Shown here: in pieces, positions 50,490 through 63,753 of the stretch
How positions within the stretch are numbered: position 1 is the stretch's first letter
Layout: every line of letters starts with the position of its first letter
NCBI RefSeq assembly: GCF_900113695.1
Contig: NZ_FOQH01000004.1
Span: 186,001-250,000 of the forward strand
Reading direction: 5' to 3'
DNA length: 64,000 nt
Origin: Albimonas pacifica
GTDB taxonomy: Bacteria; Pseudomonadota; Alphaproteobacteria; Rhodobacterales; Rhodobacteraceae
Notes under the pieces: generated by a model
What the model was told of the DNA's origin: nothing
The model's input: the letters and a program-made list of their open reading frames with translations, nothing else
Database searches by the model: none
Made by a program: the position numbers and the translations under genes

Positions 50490-50921
50490 TCGTCCGGCCG
50501 GGCCTCGCCCGGCCTCCCGGACAACGAGACGTAACCGATGCCCAGGCATCGCGCCGGTCGGCATGACCGACCGGCGCGTCTTGTCGTGGCGTCATGGTTT
50601 CGACGTCCCGATGTCATGTTCCTGATTTCGTCCTGTTGCCAGCGACGGGGCCTCGCGCCTAAAGTCTAGGGGCGCTGTTCGAGGGACAGGGAACAGCCTT
50701 CAAGCAAATTCGCAGAACTGAACGCTCGGGGCGAAAATATTCGCCACGGGATGGATTTGGTTTTGCTATGCTGCACTGCAGCGAGTATCGAGGGCCGGCC
50801 GTGATGACTCAATCACTTGAGCGAAAATCCGCCGCGCGACTTGCGAGCGCCTTGCGGGACTTCGGGACGGCCGCCTACCATACCGCCGATTCCACCGGGA
50901 CGGCTTGAGGGAGACACCAAG
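50490..50921 (+). other. 432-bp gap between rpsT and the rhodanese gene
   Basis: Contains the rpsT terminator, a candidate promoter TTGCCA (50636-50641)-18 bp-TAAAGT (50660-50665), an inverted repeat GGCGAA-AATA-TTCGCC (50730-50745), the palindrome CTGC-ACT-GCAG (50771-50781), an inverted repeat GTGAT-N6-ATCAC (50801-50816) and GANTC sites at 50806-50810 and 50888-50892. It is the most AT-rich, site-dense stretch of the right third. No cluster of DnaA boxes was found. Confidence 0.5.
50551..50577 (+). terminator. rpsT terminator hairpin
   Basis: GCGCCGGTCGG (50551-50561), loop CATGA and CCGACCGGCGC (50567-50577), a perfect 11-bp stem followed by GTCTTGTCG. It lies 62 bp past the rpsT stop. 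Confidence 0.8.
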
Positions 50922-51374
50922 GTGACGCAGGAAACGGGCTCGATCGCGGGCATTCCCCAGCTGGCTCCGGCGCAGGCCTACGAGGTCCTGTCCGGCGGCG
51001 ACGCCGCGCTGGTGGACGTGCGGACGCGGGCGGAATGGGCCTGGGTCGGCCTGCCGGACCTGTCGCCCATCGGGGCGCAGCCGGTCCTGGTCGAATGGCA
51101 GCGCTACCCCGACATGACCCGCAACCCCGCCTTCGTCGAGCAGGTGCTGGGCGCGCTGGGCGACAAGGCCCCCGCGAAGCTCCTGTTCCTGTGCCGCTCC
51201 GGCGGCCGTTCCCAGCAGGCCGCGCTCTCCGTCGCCGCGGCGCTGGCCGAGAAGGGCGTCGCCTGCGAGTGCTGCAACGTCGCCGAAGGGTTCGAGGGCG
51301 ACCTCGGCCCCGACAACCACCGCGGCGGCGTGAACGGCTGGAAGGTCCGCGGCCTTCCCTGGGTCCAGAGCTGA
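50922..51374 (+). CDS. Rhodanese-like sulfurtransferase
   Basis: 150 residues, a single rhodanese domain. It starts at GTG 50922 behind GAGGGAGA, the point at which family likeness begins. LVDVRTRAEWAWVG lies near residue 30 and the active-site loop LCRSGGRS with Cys91 near 90, typical of sulfur carriers that form a persulfide on Cys. It ends 113 bp before dnaA. A rhodanese directly before dnaA may share its promoter region. Confidence 0.88.
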   Translation: MTQETGSIAGIPQLAPAQAYEVLSGGDAALVDVRTRAEWAWVGLPDLSPIGAQPVLVEWQRYPDMTRNPAFVEQVLGALGDKAPAKLLFLCRSGGRSQQAALSVAAALAEKGVACECCNVAEGFEGDLGPDNHRGGVNGWKVRGLPWVQS

Positions 51375-51487
51375 CCTGACGCGGCGCCCGTCCCGGACGG
51401 CGCCCCAACGCCGTCCGGGGCGGCCCCAAGCCGCCCCGCCCGCCGCCTGACCGTCCAGGGCGCCCCCGCCGCCCCTGAGGAGACCGA

Positions 51488-53044
51488 ATGCCCGCCATGA
51501 CTTCCCCGGATGGCCCGGCGCACGGCCGCCCCGCATACCCGTCGTTCGAATCCCCCCGCTCCTGCCCGCCGGCGCTGGTCGCCGCCTGGGACCGGGCCAA
51601 GGGACGCGTGCGCGACGAGATCGGCGAGGCGTTGCACGACAGCTGGATCGCCAACCTCGAGATCGAGGGCGCCGGGCAGGGCGTGGCCAAACTGACCGCG
51701 CCGACCGGGTTCATCGCCGAATGGGTCGACCGCTACTACGCCGAGAGCCTTCTGCGCGCCCTGCGCGCCGAGCTGCCCAACCTCCAGCGCGTCGACCTGC
51801 GCGCCGCCCCGCGCGGCGCGGCGCCCGAGGCGTCCGAGGCCCCCGCCCCGCGCCGCGAGGCCTCGCGCCCCGCGCAGGCCGCGCCCGCGGTGCGCGACGC
51901 GCTCGCCTCCGCCACGGCCGCCCGGCGCGAGGCGGAGCCCGCGCCCGCCCCTGCGCCCAGGCCCGCCGAGGCCCGGACCGCCGCTACCACCGATCCGGGC
52001 GAGTCGCCCTCGATCCCGCTGGACCCGCGCTTCACCTTCGACCGCTTCGTGGTCGGCAAGCCCAACGAGCTCGCCCACGCCGCCGCGCGCCGCGTGGCCG
52101 AGGGCGGGGACGTGACCTTCAACCCGCTGTTCCTCTATTCCGCCTCGGGCCTGGGCAAGACCCACCTGATGCACGCCATGGCCTGGCGCCTGGCCGAGTC
52201 GCGCCCCGAGGCGAAGGTGGTCCTGCTGACCGCCGAGCAGTTCATGTACCGCTTCATCCAGGCGCTGCGCTCGAAGGACATGATCGGCTTCAAGCAGATC
52301 TTCCGCTCGGTCGACGTGCTGATGATCGACGACGTGCAGTTCATCGCCGGCAAGGACTCCACCCAGGAGGAATTCTTCCACACCTTCAACGCCCTGGTCG
52401 ATCAGGGCAAGCAGGTGGTGATCTCCGGCGACCGCAACCCGGTGGACATGGAGCACCTGGAGGAGCGGATCCGCTCGCGCCTGCAGTGGGGCCTGGTCGT
52501 CGACCTGCACCCCACCGACTACGAGCTGCGGCTGGGCATCCTGCAGTCGAAGCTGGACCTGCTGCAGGCCTCGCACCCCGAGGTCGTCATCCAGCCCCGG
52601 GTGCTGGAGTTCCTGGCCCACCGCATCAGCTCCAACGTCCGCGTGCTGGAAGGCGCGCTGACCCGGCTGACCGCCTTCGCCTCGCTGGTGGGGCGTCCGG
52701 TGGACCTCGACATGGCGCAGGAGTGCCTGGCCGACATCCTGCGCGCCGCGGACCGCAAGGTCACGGTGGAGGAGATCCAGCGCAAGGTCGCGGCCCACTA
52801 CAACGTGCGCCTGACCGACCTGCTCTCGCCCCGGCGCGCCCGGGTGGTGGCCCGACCGCGGCAGGTGGCGATGTGGCTCGCCAAGACCCTGACCTCGAAG
52901 AGCCTGCCCGACATCGGCCGGCGCTTCGGCGGGCGCGACCACACCACGGTGATCCACGCCTGCAAGACCATCGAGAAGCTCAAGGAAACCGACAGCCAGA
53001 TGGCCGAGGACCTCGAGCTCCTGCGCCGCATGCTCGAGGGCTGA
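51488..53044 (+). CDS. dnaA: Chromosomal replication initiator protein DnaA
   Basis: 518 residues. Domain I covers about 30-105 (WDRAKGRVRDEIGEALHDSWIANLEIE). Domain II is a long Ala/Pro/Arg-rich linker (about 106-175). The AAA+ domain has Walker A SASGLGKTHLM near 218-228, Walker B VLMIDDVQFI at 277-284 and the sensor GDRNPVDMEHLEERIRSRL. Domain IV ends with the DnaA-box-binding signature GRDHTTVIHACKTIEKL near 480. It opens oriC. The ATG at 51488 has GAGGAGA upstream. A chemoreceptor gene separates it from dnaN. Confidence 0.97.
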   Translation: MPAMTSPDGPAHGRPAYPSFESPRSCPPALVAAWDRAKGRVRDEIGEALHDSWIANLEIEGAGQGVAKLTAPTGFIAEWVDRYYAESLLRALRAELPNLQRVDLRAAPRGAAPEASEAPAPRREASRPAQAAPAVRDALASATAARREAEPAPAPAPRPAEARTAATTDPGESPSIPLDPRFTFDRFVVGKPNELAHAAARRVAEGGDVTFNPLFLYSASGLGKTHLMHAMAWRLAESRPEAKVVLLTAEQFMYRFIQALRSKDMIGFKQIFRSVDVLMIDDVQFIAGKDSTQEEFFHTFNALVDQGKQVVISGDRNPVDMEHLEERIRSRLQWGLVVDLHPTDYELRLGILQSKLDLLQASHPEVVIQPRVLEFLAHRISSNVRVLEGALTRLTAFASLVGRPVDLDMAQECLADILRAADRKVTVEEIQRKVAAHYNVRLTDLLSPRRARVVARPRQVAMWLAKTLTSKSLPDIGRRFGGRDHTTVIHACKTIEKLKETDSQMAEDLELLRRMLEG

Positions 53045-53386
53045 GGCCCGCCGCCTCCAGAGGCGCCGCGCCCGCCGGTCGCGACGGCCGGCGCCCGTGC
53101 CGCCCGCGCGAGGCCGCCTCCGTGCAGGGGAGAGCGTCTCCCTCGCGGAGGAAACCGCGACCGCCCCCGCGACGGGTCTCGCCTCCGTGGCGGAATCCGC
53201 TCCGGCGGCAGATCCTGCCTGAGCCGTCGAAGAGGCCGCCTCCTCGGCGGCCCTGGGCCGGGCCATCCCAACGAGAGCGACCGGGCCCGCTCGACGGATG
53301 GACCGGGTCCCGCCCCGCTCCCTCGGCCCGATCCGGCTCGCGGCCTCCGCCGACCGCTTCCGGCCGGGCGCCCCGCCCGGCGCGGC
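53045..53386. other. 342-bp gap between dnaA and the chemoreceptor gene
   Basis: GC-rich with several GCCTCCGTGG-like repeats. Both strands have Ala-rich open frames, but none has a start with a ribosome binding site or a recognisable family. A hairpin at 53363-53381 (GCCGGGCG/CGCCCGGC) lies just past the chemoreceptor stop and may end that transcript. Confidence 0.4.
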
Positions 53387-55645
53387 TCAGGCGGCCCGGC
53401 GGGCGCGCGGCGTCTCCCCGACCTTGAACTCGGCGACCCTCGCCTGCACGGCGCGGGCCGAGTCGGTCATCCGCTCGGTCCGGCGCACGGCGTCCTGGGC
53501 CATCTCGGCATTGCGCTGGGTGGCCTGGTCGAGGCTGGCGACCGCCTGGCTGATCTCCTCGATCCCGGAGGTCTGCTCGGCGCTGGCGGCGCTGATCTCG
53601 GCGATGGTGCGCTCCAGCGTCGAGACCGCGTCCACGATCTCGGTCAGCGAGCCGCCGGCGCGCTTGGCCGAGGCGACGCCCTCGGCGACCTGCTTCACGC
53701 TCGCCTCGATCAGCCCCTTGATGTCGGAGGCCGCGTCGCCCGAGCGCTGGGCGAGCTGGCGCACCTCCGCCGCGACCACCGCGAAGCCCTTGCCGGCCTC
53801 GCCCGCGCGGGCGGCCTCGACGGCGGCGTTCAGGGCCAGCAGGTTGGTCTGGAAGGCGATGCCGTCGATCACCGAGGTGATCTCGGCGATGCGGGCCGAG
53901 CTCGCCTCGATCCGCTCGATGATCGCGACGGTGTCGGCGACCACCCGGCTGCCCGCCGCGGCGCTGCCCGAGGCGCGGCGCGAGAGATCGGCCGCCGCGC
54001 CCGCGTTCTGGGCGTTGCCGCGCACCGTGGCCGCGATCTCCTCCATCGTCGCGGCGGTCTCCTCCAGCGAGGCGGCCTGCCCCTCGGCCCGGCCGGCGAG
54101 GTCGCCGGCGTCGCCCGCCATCTCGCGGGCCAGCGCCACGATCGCGCCGGTCCCGTCGCGGGTCTCGGCCACCAGCTGGGCGAGGCGGGTCGCGGCGGCG
54201 TCGAGGTCGTCGCGAAGCTCCGCGAAGGCGCCCGAGAAGCTGCCGGTCATGCGCGCGTCGAGATCGCCCTCGGCCACCCTGGCCAGCGTCGCGCGCGCCG
54301 CGCCGACGCCGGTCTCGACGCTTGCCAGCATCCGGTTCATGCCCGAGGCCAGCGCCTGCAGCTCGGCGTCGTCGAAGCGGGCGGAGACCCGGCGCGAGAA
54401 GTCGCCGGCCACCGCCGAATCGACCACCGCGCCGAAGCTCTCGCCCAGTTCGCGCATCATCTCCGCCCGGCGCCGCGCGGCCTCGGCGGTCTGCGCCGCC
54501 TGGGCGGCTTCGGTCTCGCGCAGGGCGCGCTGGGTGTCGCGGAACACGGCCAGGGCGCGGGCCATGGCCCCGATTTCGTGGCGATGCTCGGCGCCGCGGA
54601 TCTCGACCGAGAGATCGCCGCCCGCCAGCCGCTCCATGTCCGAGGCGGCGCCGCGCACCGCCCGGCCGATCGAGCCGCCGACCGCGGCGGCCACCCCGAT
54701 CGCGAGGACCAGCGCCACCGCCGCGCCGATCGCGACCGCGGACTTGCCCGCGGCGGCGGAATCGCTCGCGTCGACGGCGAGCCCGGTCTGCCGGTCGACC
54801 ACGCGGCGCTTGAGCTCGGCGGTCACGTCCAGCAGGCCGGGGCCGGCGACGTTCAGGCGCTGCTCGAGGATCGCCCGGCGGGCCTGGGCGGCGGCCTCCA
54901 CCGGGTCGATGGCGGCGGCGGCGGCCTGCACCGCGGCGACCCCGGCCTCGGCGTCGCCGGGCACGTCGGTCTGCGCGGCCACGTAGGCGGCCCGGCGAAT
55001 GGCGCGCTCCGCCGCCTCGTAGCCGGCGCGGGCGGCGTCGAGCGCCGCGCCGTCGCCGGAGGCGCGGAAGGCCGTCAGCTCCACCTCGGCGGTCAGCAGC
55101 AGCCGGCGCACCTGCTCGGTCGCCAGCAGCACCTCGTTGGCGCGCGGCTCGAAGGCGGTGCGCCCCTCGGCGCGCACCGCCAGCCCCTCCATCTCCTGCG
55201 AGGCGGCCCGGCGCGCGGCCTCGGCCGCCTCCATCGCCTCGGTCCCGAGCTGGGTCTGCACCCGCAGGTCGGCGAAGCCCGCGCCGTATTCGCGCGACAG
55301 CCGCGCCGCCTCGCCGAGCAGGCGCGTCTCCTCCGGCCGGTCGGCGAGGGCGGTCGCCAGGGCGGCGATCACCTGTTGCTGCTCGGCCACGTGGGCGACG
55401 ATCGTCTCCACGTCCCCGGGGTCGCCGAAGGCGAGGTAGCGGAAGGCCGCGACGCGCATGTCCGCCACCTCCCGCACCAGGAGGTCGAGGGCGAGGTTGC
55501 GCTCGCTCGCCGCCGCGACCGAGTCCACGGCGCGGTCGATGCGCTGCATCGTGAGCCCCGAAACGGCGGCCAGGGCCATGACGACGACGATGGTCGCGGC
55601 GAAGCCGCCTGCGATGCGCTGGAAGATGCTGAGGCGGGCGAGCAT
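53387..55645 (-). CDS. Methyl-accepting chemotaxis protein
   Basis: 752 residues. An N-terminal membrane helix (about 10-32) is followed by a long periplasmic helical sensor region (about 33-300), a second helix ([21 protein letters not shown], near 310), HAMP domains (about 330-385 and 420-480) and the signalling domain ending at about 740. The kinase-control tip reads [40 protein letters not shown]. No C-terminal receptor-tethering pentapeptide is seen. The start at ATG 55645 gives a proper membrane N-terminus. It is on the opposite strand between dnaA and dnaN, an unusual place; no other chemotaxis gene is near. Confidence 0.92.
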   Translation of the reverse strand: MLARLSIFQRIAGGFAATIVVVMALAAVSGLTMQRIDRAVDSVAAASERNLALDLLVREVADMRVAAFRYLAFGDPGDVETIVAHVAEQQQVIAALATALADRPEETRLLGEAARLSREYGAGFADLRVQTQLGTEAMEAAEAARRAASQEMEGLAVRAEGRTAFEPRANEVLLATEQVRRLLLTAEVELTAFRASGDGAALDAARAGYEAAERAIRRAAYVAAQTDVPGDAEAGVAAVQAAAAAIDPVEAAAQARRAILEQRLNVAGPGLLDVTAELKRRVVDRQTGLAVDASDSAAAGKSAVAIGAAVALVLAIGVAAAVGGSIGRAVRGAASDMERLAGGDLSVEIRGAEHRHEIGAMARALAVFRDTQRALRETEAAQAAQTAEAARRRAEMMRELGESFGAVVDSAVAGDFSRRVSARFDDAELQALASGMNRMLASVETGVGAARATLARVAEGDLDARMTGSFSGAFAELRDDLDAAATRLAQLVAETRDGTGAIVALAREMAGDAGDLAGRAEGQAASLEETAATMEEIAATVRGNAQNAGAAADLSRRASGSAAAGSRVVADTVAIIERIEASSARIAEITSVIDGIAFQTNLLALNAAVEAARAGEAGKGFAVVAAEVRQLAQRSGDAASDIKGLIEASVKQVAEGVASAKRAGGSLTEIVDAVSTLERTIAEISAASAEQTSGIEEISQAVASLDQATQRNAEMAQDAVRRTERMTDSARAVQARVAEFKVGETPRARRAA

Positions 55646-55936
55646 GGCTTGGCTCCGGTCCGGGATGCGGAAGGGCGGCGAGGTCCGTCGCCCAGCGCAT
55701 AACCGCTCCTGGTTTCCGGAACCTGAACGCGGCGCCCCGGAACGCCTCCGCCGGGCGGTTTCCGCTGCGAATCCCCCGCCGGCGCCGCGACGCGGCGCCT
55801 CCGCGGGCGTCGCGACCGTTGCGCCCGCCGCGCCAGCCGCTAGTGTGACCCTCCGAACAATCCGCGCCCTCCCGCCCCGGCGCCGCGCGCCTCGCGCGCG
55901 TCCGGCGGAGAGGGCCATCCGACCCGGCGGGGGACC

Positions 55937-57055
55937 ATGAAGATCAGCGTCGAAAGGGCGGCCCTCCTGAAGGCCATGAGCCGCGCACAGGGCGTCGTCG
56001 AGCGCCGCACCACCATCCCGATCCTGTCGAACGTGCTGCTGGAAGCCTCGGGCGACACGCTGTCGATCCGCGCGACCGACCTCGACGTCGAGGTGCTGGA
56101 GCAGATCCCGGCGCTGGTCGAGCAGGCGGGCGCCACCACCGCGCCGGCGCACATGCTCCACGACATCGTGCGCAAGCTGCCCGACGGGGCGCAGGCGAGC
56201 CTGATCGACGACCCGGCCTCGGGGCGTCTCGAGGTCCGCGCCGGCCGCTCGGACTTCAAGCTGGCGACGCTGCCGCGGGAGGATTTCCCGGTGATGGCGT
56301 CCGCCGACTACGCCTGCGATTTCGAGGCGCCGGCGAAGGTGCTGCGGCGGCTGTTCGACAAGGCCAAGTTCGCGATCTCGACCGAGGAGACGCGGTATTA
56401 CCTCAACGGCGTCTACATGCATGTCGCCGACGGGGCCGAGGGCAAGGCGCTGCGCTGCGTGGCGACCGACGGACACCGGCTGGCGCGGGTCGACGCGCCC
56501 CTGCCGCCGGGCGCCGAGTCGATGCCCGGCGTGATCGTGCCCCGCAAGACGGTGGGCGAGCTGAACCGGCTGCTCTCGGACGACGAGGCGGTGATCCAGG
56601 TCGGCGTGTCGGAGACCAAGGTGCGGTTCCGGGCGAACGGCGTGTCGCTGATCTCGAAGGTCATCGACGGCTCCTTCCCCGACTACACCCGGGTGATCCC
56701 GCAGGGGAATCCCAAGCGGATGGAGGTGGACGCGGCGGAGTTCGCCTCGGCCGTCGACCGCGTGGCGACGGTGAGCTCGGAGCGCTCGCGCGCCGTGAAG
56801 CTGGCGCTGAGCGAGGACCGGCTGGTGTTGTCGGTGAACGCCCCCGACAGCGGCGCCGCGACCGAGGAGGTGGCCGTCGCCTATTCCGAGGACCCGCTCG
56901 AGATCGGCTTCAACGCCCGCTACCTGCTGGAGATCGCCGGCCAGGTGGACCGCGAGAACGCGGTGTTCCTGTTCAACAACTCCGGCGACCCGACCCTGGT
57001 GCGGGAGGGCGACGACGAGAGCGCCGTCTACGTCGTCATGCCGATGCGGGTCTGA
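55937..57055 (+). CDS. dnaN: DNA polymerase III sliding clamp (beta subunit)
   Basis: 372 residues, the standard length, with the three clamp domains. The N-terminus [39 protein letters not shown] is typical, [18 protein letters not shown] opens domain 2 near residue 140, and the protein ends YVVMPMRV, the family C-terminus. It encircles DNA for replication. The promoter must lie in the 291-bp divergent gap from the chemoreceptor gene. recF follows after 130 bp. Confidence 0.97.
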   Translation: MKISVERAALLKAMSRAQGVVERRTTIPILSNVLLEASGDTLSIRATDLDVEVLEQIPALVEQAGATTAPAHMLHDIVRKLPDGAQASLIDDPASGRLEVRAGRSDFKLATLPREDFPVMASADYACDFEAPAKVLRRLFDKAKFAISTEETRYYLNGVYMHVADGAEGKALRCVATDGHRLARVDAPLPPGAESMPGVIVPRKTVGELNRLLSDDEAVIQVGVSETKVRFRANGVSLISKVIDGSFPDYTRVIPQGNPKRMEVDAAEFASAVDRVATVSSERSRAVKLALSEDRLVLSVNAPDSGAATEEVAVAYSEDPLEIGFNARYLLEIAGQVDRENAVFLFNNSGDPTLVREGDDESAVYVVMPMRV

Positions 57056-57109
57056 GGACCCGGGGACTCCATACCGACGCGCGCCCGGCGGGGGCCGGGT
57101 TCCCCGGCC

Positions 57110-57131
57110 CGGAGGCGCCCTGCGGGCGGGC
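57110..57131 (+). repeat. Fragment of the structured intergenic repeat after dnaN
   Basis: The 22 bp that begin with CGGAGGCGCCCTGCGGGC match, in reverse complement, the right ends of both copies of the element (near 33597-33618 and 45776-45797). It lies 54 bp past the dnaN stop, so relative to its upstream gene it has the same orientation as the full copies. The rest of the element is missing. Confidence 0.55.
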
Positions 57132-57185
57132 TCGGCTGCGTCCCGCCCGTGGCGGAGCGCGGGCTTTTCCCCTCGGGCGAGGCGC

Positions 57186-58334
57186 ATGACCCACGTCTCC
57201 ACGCTGGCGCTGTCGCACTTCCGATCCCACCGCCTGGCGCGGCTGGCGCCGGGCGGGCGCTCGGTGGCGCTGTTCGGACCCAACGGGGCCGGCAAGACCA
57301 ACCTGCTGGAGGCGCTGTCGCTGCTCTCCCCCGGCCGCGGCCTGCGCCGGGCGGAGGGCGAGGCGCTGGCGCGGAGGCCGGAGTCGCTCGGCTGGCGGGT
57401 GCAGGCGGTGGTGGAGACCCCCGACGGCCCCCATGAGGTCGAGACCGGGGCCGAGGCGCCCGGCGCCTCGCGCCAGGTGCGCCTCGACGGCAAGCCCGCG
57501 CCGCAGGTGCGGCTGGGCTCGCTGCTGCGGATCGCCTGGCTGACCCCCTCGATGGACCGGCTGTGGACCGAGGGCGCGGCGGAGCGGCGGCGCTTCCTCG
57601 ACCGCACCGCCATGGGCTTCGATCCGGACCACGCCGAGGCCGCGCTCGCCTACGAGAAGGCGATGCGCGAGCGCAACCGGCTGCTGAAGGACGACGTGCG
57701 CGACGCCCGCTGGCTGGACGCGCTGGAGGCGCGGATGGCCGCCTCGGGCGCCGCGGTGGCCCGGGCCCGGGCGGTGGCGCTGGCGCGCCTCGCGCAGGCG
57801 CAGGCCGGGGCCGAGACCGCCTTCCCCGCCGCCGAGCTCGCGCTGGAGGGCGACCCCGACGCCGCCGTCGCCGCGGCGCTGGCGGCGGGAGAGGCGCCCG
57901 AAGGGGCGCAGGCGGCGGCGGAAGCCTCGCTCCGCTCGGCCCTGGCCTCCGGCCGGGGGGCGGACTACGCCGCCGGCCGCACGCTGGCGGGGCCGCATCG
58001 CACGGACCTGAAGGCGGTCTATTCGGCCAAGGGGATCGAGGCGCGGCTCTGCTCGACCGGCGAGCAGAAGGCGCTGCTCATCTCCCTGATCCTCGCCACC
58101 GCCCGGGCGCTGGCGGCGCAGACCGGCACGCCCCCGGTGCTGCTGCTCGACGAGGTCGCGGCCCATCTCGACGAGGCCCGCCGGGCCGCGCTCTACGCCG
58201 AGATCCGGGCGCTCGGCGCCCAGGCCTGGATGACGGGGACCGAGGCGCATCTCTTCGACGCGCTCGGCGACGAGGCCCTGCGCGTCACGGTCGCCGAGGG
58301 TCCCGACGGCTCGCGCACCACGCTGCAGGACTGA
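57186..58334 (+). CDS. recF: DNA replication and repair protein RecF
   Basis: 382 residues. Walker [11 protein letters not shown] is at 30-39, followed by [15 protein letters not shown], the family motif. [14 protein letters not shown] lies near 268, the ABC signature [14 protein letters not shown] near 290 and Walker [17 protein letters not shown] near 318. It loads RecA at gaps through RecOR. It lies 130 bp after dnaN. The usual next gene gyrB is separated by an aldolase gene. Confidence 0.95.
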   Translation: MTHVSTLALSHFRSHRLARLAPGGRSVALFGPNGAGKTNLLEALSLLSPGRGLRRAEGEALARRPESLGWRVQAVVETPDGPHEVETGAEAPGASRQVRLDGKPAPQVRLGSLLRIAWLTPSMDRLWTEGAAERRRFLDRTAMGFDPDHAEAALAYEKAMRERNRLLKDDVRDARWLDALEARMAASGAAVARARAVALARLAQAQAGAETAFPAAELALEGDPDAAVAAALAAGEAPEGAQAAAEASLRSALASGRGADYAAGRTLAGPHRTDLKAVYSAKGIEARLCSTGEQKALLISLILATARALAAQTGTPPVLLLDEVAAHLDEARRAALYAEIRALGAQAWMTGTEAHLFDALGDEALRVTVAEGPDGSRTTLQD

Positions 58335-58604
58335 AGCGCCGCCGCCCCGCGGCCGCGGGGTCACGACGCGAGACGCCGCGGGCTCGCGCCCCGGCGCCGC
58401 CCCCCCCCGACGCCTGCCGATCCCGCGCGCCCCTCCCGTTCCCCGGGGGCGAAGCCGTCGACGGGGACGCAGGGCGGGGCGGTCGCGGCCGCGCAGCGGA
58501 CGCGCCGGGGCGCCCGCGTCCTGCACGCCTCGGCGCCGGCGCGAACACCGCTCGCCTCGCGCCCGCCGCGCGCCTATCCTCCGCCGGCAGCCAGGGAGGC
58601 CCCC

Positions 58605-61935
<3,331 letters not shown>

Positions 61936-61955
61936 GGCGCCCCCGCACGACCGAG

Positions 61956-61984
61956 AGGCCCCGGTTCCGCGCCGGGGCCTTTCG
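61956..61984 (+). terminator. gyrB intrinsic terminator
   Basis: AGGCCCCGG (61956-61964), a 7-nt loop and CCGGGGCCT (61972-61980), followed by TTTCG. It lies 20 bp past the gyrB stop. Confidence 0.8.
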
Positions 61985-62252
61985 CATTCCGGCGCCCCCG
62001 CGGGCGCCCGCGGCGACCCCGCCGATCCCGGGCCGCCGCCTGCCCCGCGCCCCTGACCCGCGCCCCTGACCCGCGCGACGTCGCCGCAGCCGCCGGCGGG
62101 CACGGGTTGCGTTCATTCGACCTGTGGCAGTGTCGCGATGTGAAATCGTGCCGCCGCGTTGCGCGGAGCGCGCCGATCCTGCCCGTCGTCCCGGCGATTT
62201 CGGCCCGGACGCCTCCGACGCCGCCGCCCGTGAACCGCCCCGAAAGGACACG
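61985..62252. other. Gap between gyrB terminator and carboxypeptidase gene
   Basis: The gyrB-to-carboxypeptidase interval totals 317 bp. Past the terminator it is GC-rich, with a tandem GACCCGCGCCCCT-like duplication near 62053-62077. The carboxypeptidase promoter is expected around 62110-62200, where AT content rises (TTCATTCGACCTG), but no clear pair of boxes was assigned. Confidence 0.35.
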
Positions 62253-63746
62253 ATGACGCCCACCGAAGCCTATGACGCCCTGCTCTACCACGCCCGCCGC
62301 ATCTCGGCGCTGGAACAGGCCGCGGGCCTGCTCGCCTGGGACCAGGAGACGATGATGCCCCCGCGCGGCGGCGCGCAACGGGCCGAACAGATGGGCGCGC
62401 TCGCCGCGGTGCTGCAGGAGCTGCGCACGGATCCCCGGCAGGAGGACTGGCTGGCGACGGCGGAGGGGCTCGACGACCCGGCGCCCGACGTGCGGGCCGA
62501 CCTGCGCGAGATCCGCCGCGACCTGACCCGCGCCGCCCGCCTGCCCGCCGGCCTCGCCGAGGCGCTGGCGCGCGAGCGCTCGGCCAGCCACCAGATCTGG
62601 GCGCAGGCCCGCGCCGACCGCGACTTCGCCGCCTTCGCCCCCGCGCTCGGCCGCGTGCTGGCCCTGCGGCGGGAAGAGGCGCAGGCGGTGGCCGACCCGG
62701 GCCAGGACCTCTACGACGCGCTGCTCGACCACTACGAGCCGGGCGCCAGCGTCGCGCAGATGGAGCCGGTCTTCGCCCGCCTGCGCGAGGGGCTGACCGG
62801 GCTTCTGGACCGGATCCGCGGGTCCTCGGTGCGGATGCCCAAGATTTCGGGCGCCTTCCCCGAGACGGCGCAGATGGCGCTGGCGCACGAGCTGGCCGGG
62901 CACTGCGGCTACGACTTCGCCTCCGGACGGCTGGACCGGGCGGTGCATCCGTTCTCCTCCGGCTCGGGGGGCGACGTGCGCATCACCACCCGCGTCGATC
63001 CCGCCAATCCGACCGAATGCCTGTTCGCCACCCTGCACGAGACGGGCCACGCGCTCTACGAACAGGGCATCGCGGCGGAGCTGCACATGCGCCCCGCCGG
63101 CGGCCATGCCTCGATGGGCGTGCACGAGAGCCAGTCGCGGTTCTGGGAGAACCACGTCGGCCGCTCCGCCGCCTTCGCCCCGTTCCTGCGCGACCGCATG
63201 AAGATCGCCTTCGGCGGCCTCGGCCTGCGCTCGGCCGACGCGCTGTTCGCCTCCGTCAACGCGGTGGCCGCCGGCTTCATCCGCACCGCCTCGGACGAGG
63301 CGCAGTACGACCTGCACATCCTGATGCGCTTCGACCTGGAGCGGGCGCTGCTCTCGGGCGACCTGCCGGTCGAGGATCTGGAGATCGCCTGGGCCGACCG
63401 GTTCGAGGCGGACTTCGGCCGCCGCCCGCCCCACGCCGGCCTCGGCTGCCTGCAGGACGTGCATTGGTCGGAGGGGCTGATCGGCTACTTCCCGACCTAC
63501 ACGCTGGGCAACCTCAACGCCGCCGCGCTGGCCGCCGCCCTGCGTCGGGACCTGCCGGATTTCGACGAGATCCTGCACCGGGGGGACCTGGCCGAGCCGC
63601 TCGACTGGCTGCGCGAGAAGGTGCACCGCCACGGTCGGGTGATCCCGGCGGGCGAACTGATGGCGCAGGCCTGCGGCGGTCCGGTGGACGAGGCCCCGCT
63701 GCTCGCCCATCTGGAGGCGAAGTTCGGCGCGATCTACGCCCTCTAG
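62253..63746 (+). CDS. Carboxypeptidase M32 (Taq-type)
   Basis: 497 residues, the usual length of thermostable carboxypeptidase family M32. The zinc motif HETGH has His262, Glu263 and His266; the family HPFSSG, DVRITTR and GVHESQSRFWENHVG motifs surround it (near 230-300), with the third zinc ligand Glu in HESQ. LTWDQETMMPP-like LAWDQETMMPP is near residue 30. It removes C-terminal residues from peptides in the cytoplasm. The ATG at 62253 has GAAAGGA upstream; the frame extends 43 residues upstream with no family likeness. Confidence 0.94.
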   Translation: MTPTEAYDALLYHARRISALEQAAGLLAWDQETMMPPRGGAQRAEQMGALAAVLQELRTDPRQEDWLATAEGLDDPAPDVRADLREIRRDLTRAARLPAGLAEALARERSASHQIWAQARADRDFAAFAPALGRVLALRREEAQAVADPGQDLYDALLDHYEPGASVAQMEPVFARLREGLTGLLDRIRGSSVRMPKISGAFPETAQMALAHELAGHCGYDFASGRLDRAVHPFSSGSGGDVRITTRVDPANPTECLFATLHETGHALYEQGIAAELHMRPAGGHASMGVHESQSRFWENHVGRSAAFAPFLRDRMKIAFGGLGLRSADALFASVNAVAAGFIRTASDEAQYDLHILMRFDLERALLSGDLPVEDLEIAWADRFEADFGRRPPHAGLGCLQDVHWSEGLIGYFPTYTLGNLNAAALAAALRRDLPDFDEILHRGDLAEPLDWLREKVHRHGRVIPAGELMAQACGGPVDEAPLLAHLEAKFGAIYAL

Positions 63747-63753
63747 CGGGGGC

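Noticed and set aside
50490-51487. Chromosomal origin of replication
   Set aside because: The gene context fits, but no group of DnaA boxes (TTATCCACA-like) was seen here or in the other replication-cluster gaps. GC-skew over the whole chromosome would be needed.
53045-53386. Small Ala-rich gene between dnaA and the chemoreceptor gene
   Set aside because: Open frames exist on both strands, but none has a ribosome binding site or family likeness, and repeats of GCC/GCG alone would produce them.
53387-57613. A 1408-residue minus-strand frame running through dnaN into recF
   Set aside because: The chemoreceptor part ends at 55645, where a membrane helix begins. The extension is antisense to dnaN and recF and has no family likeness.
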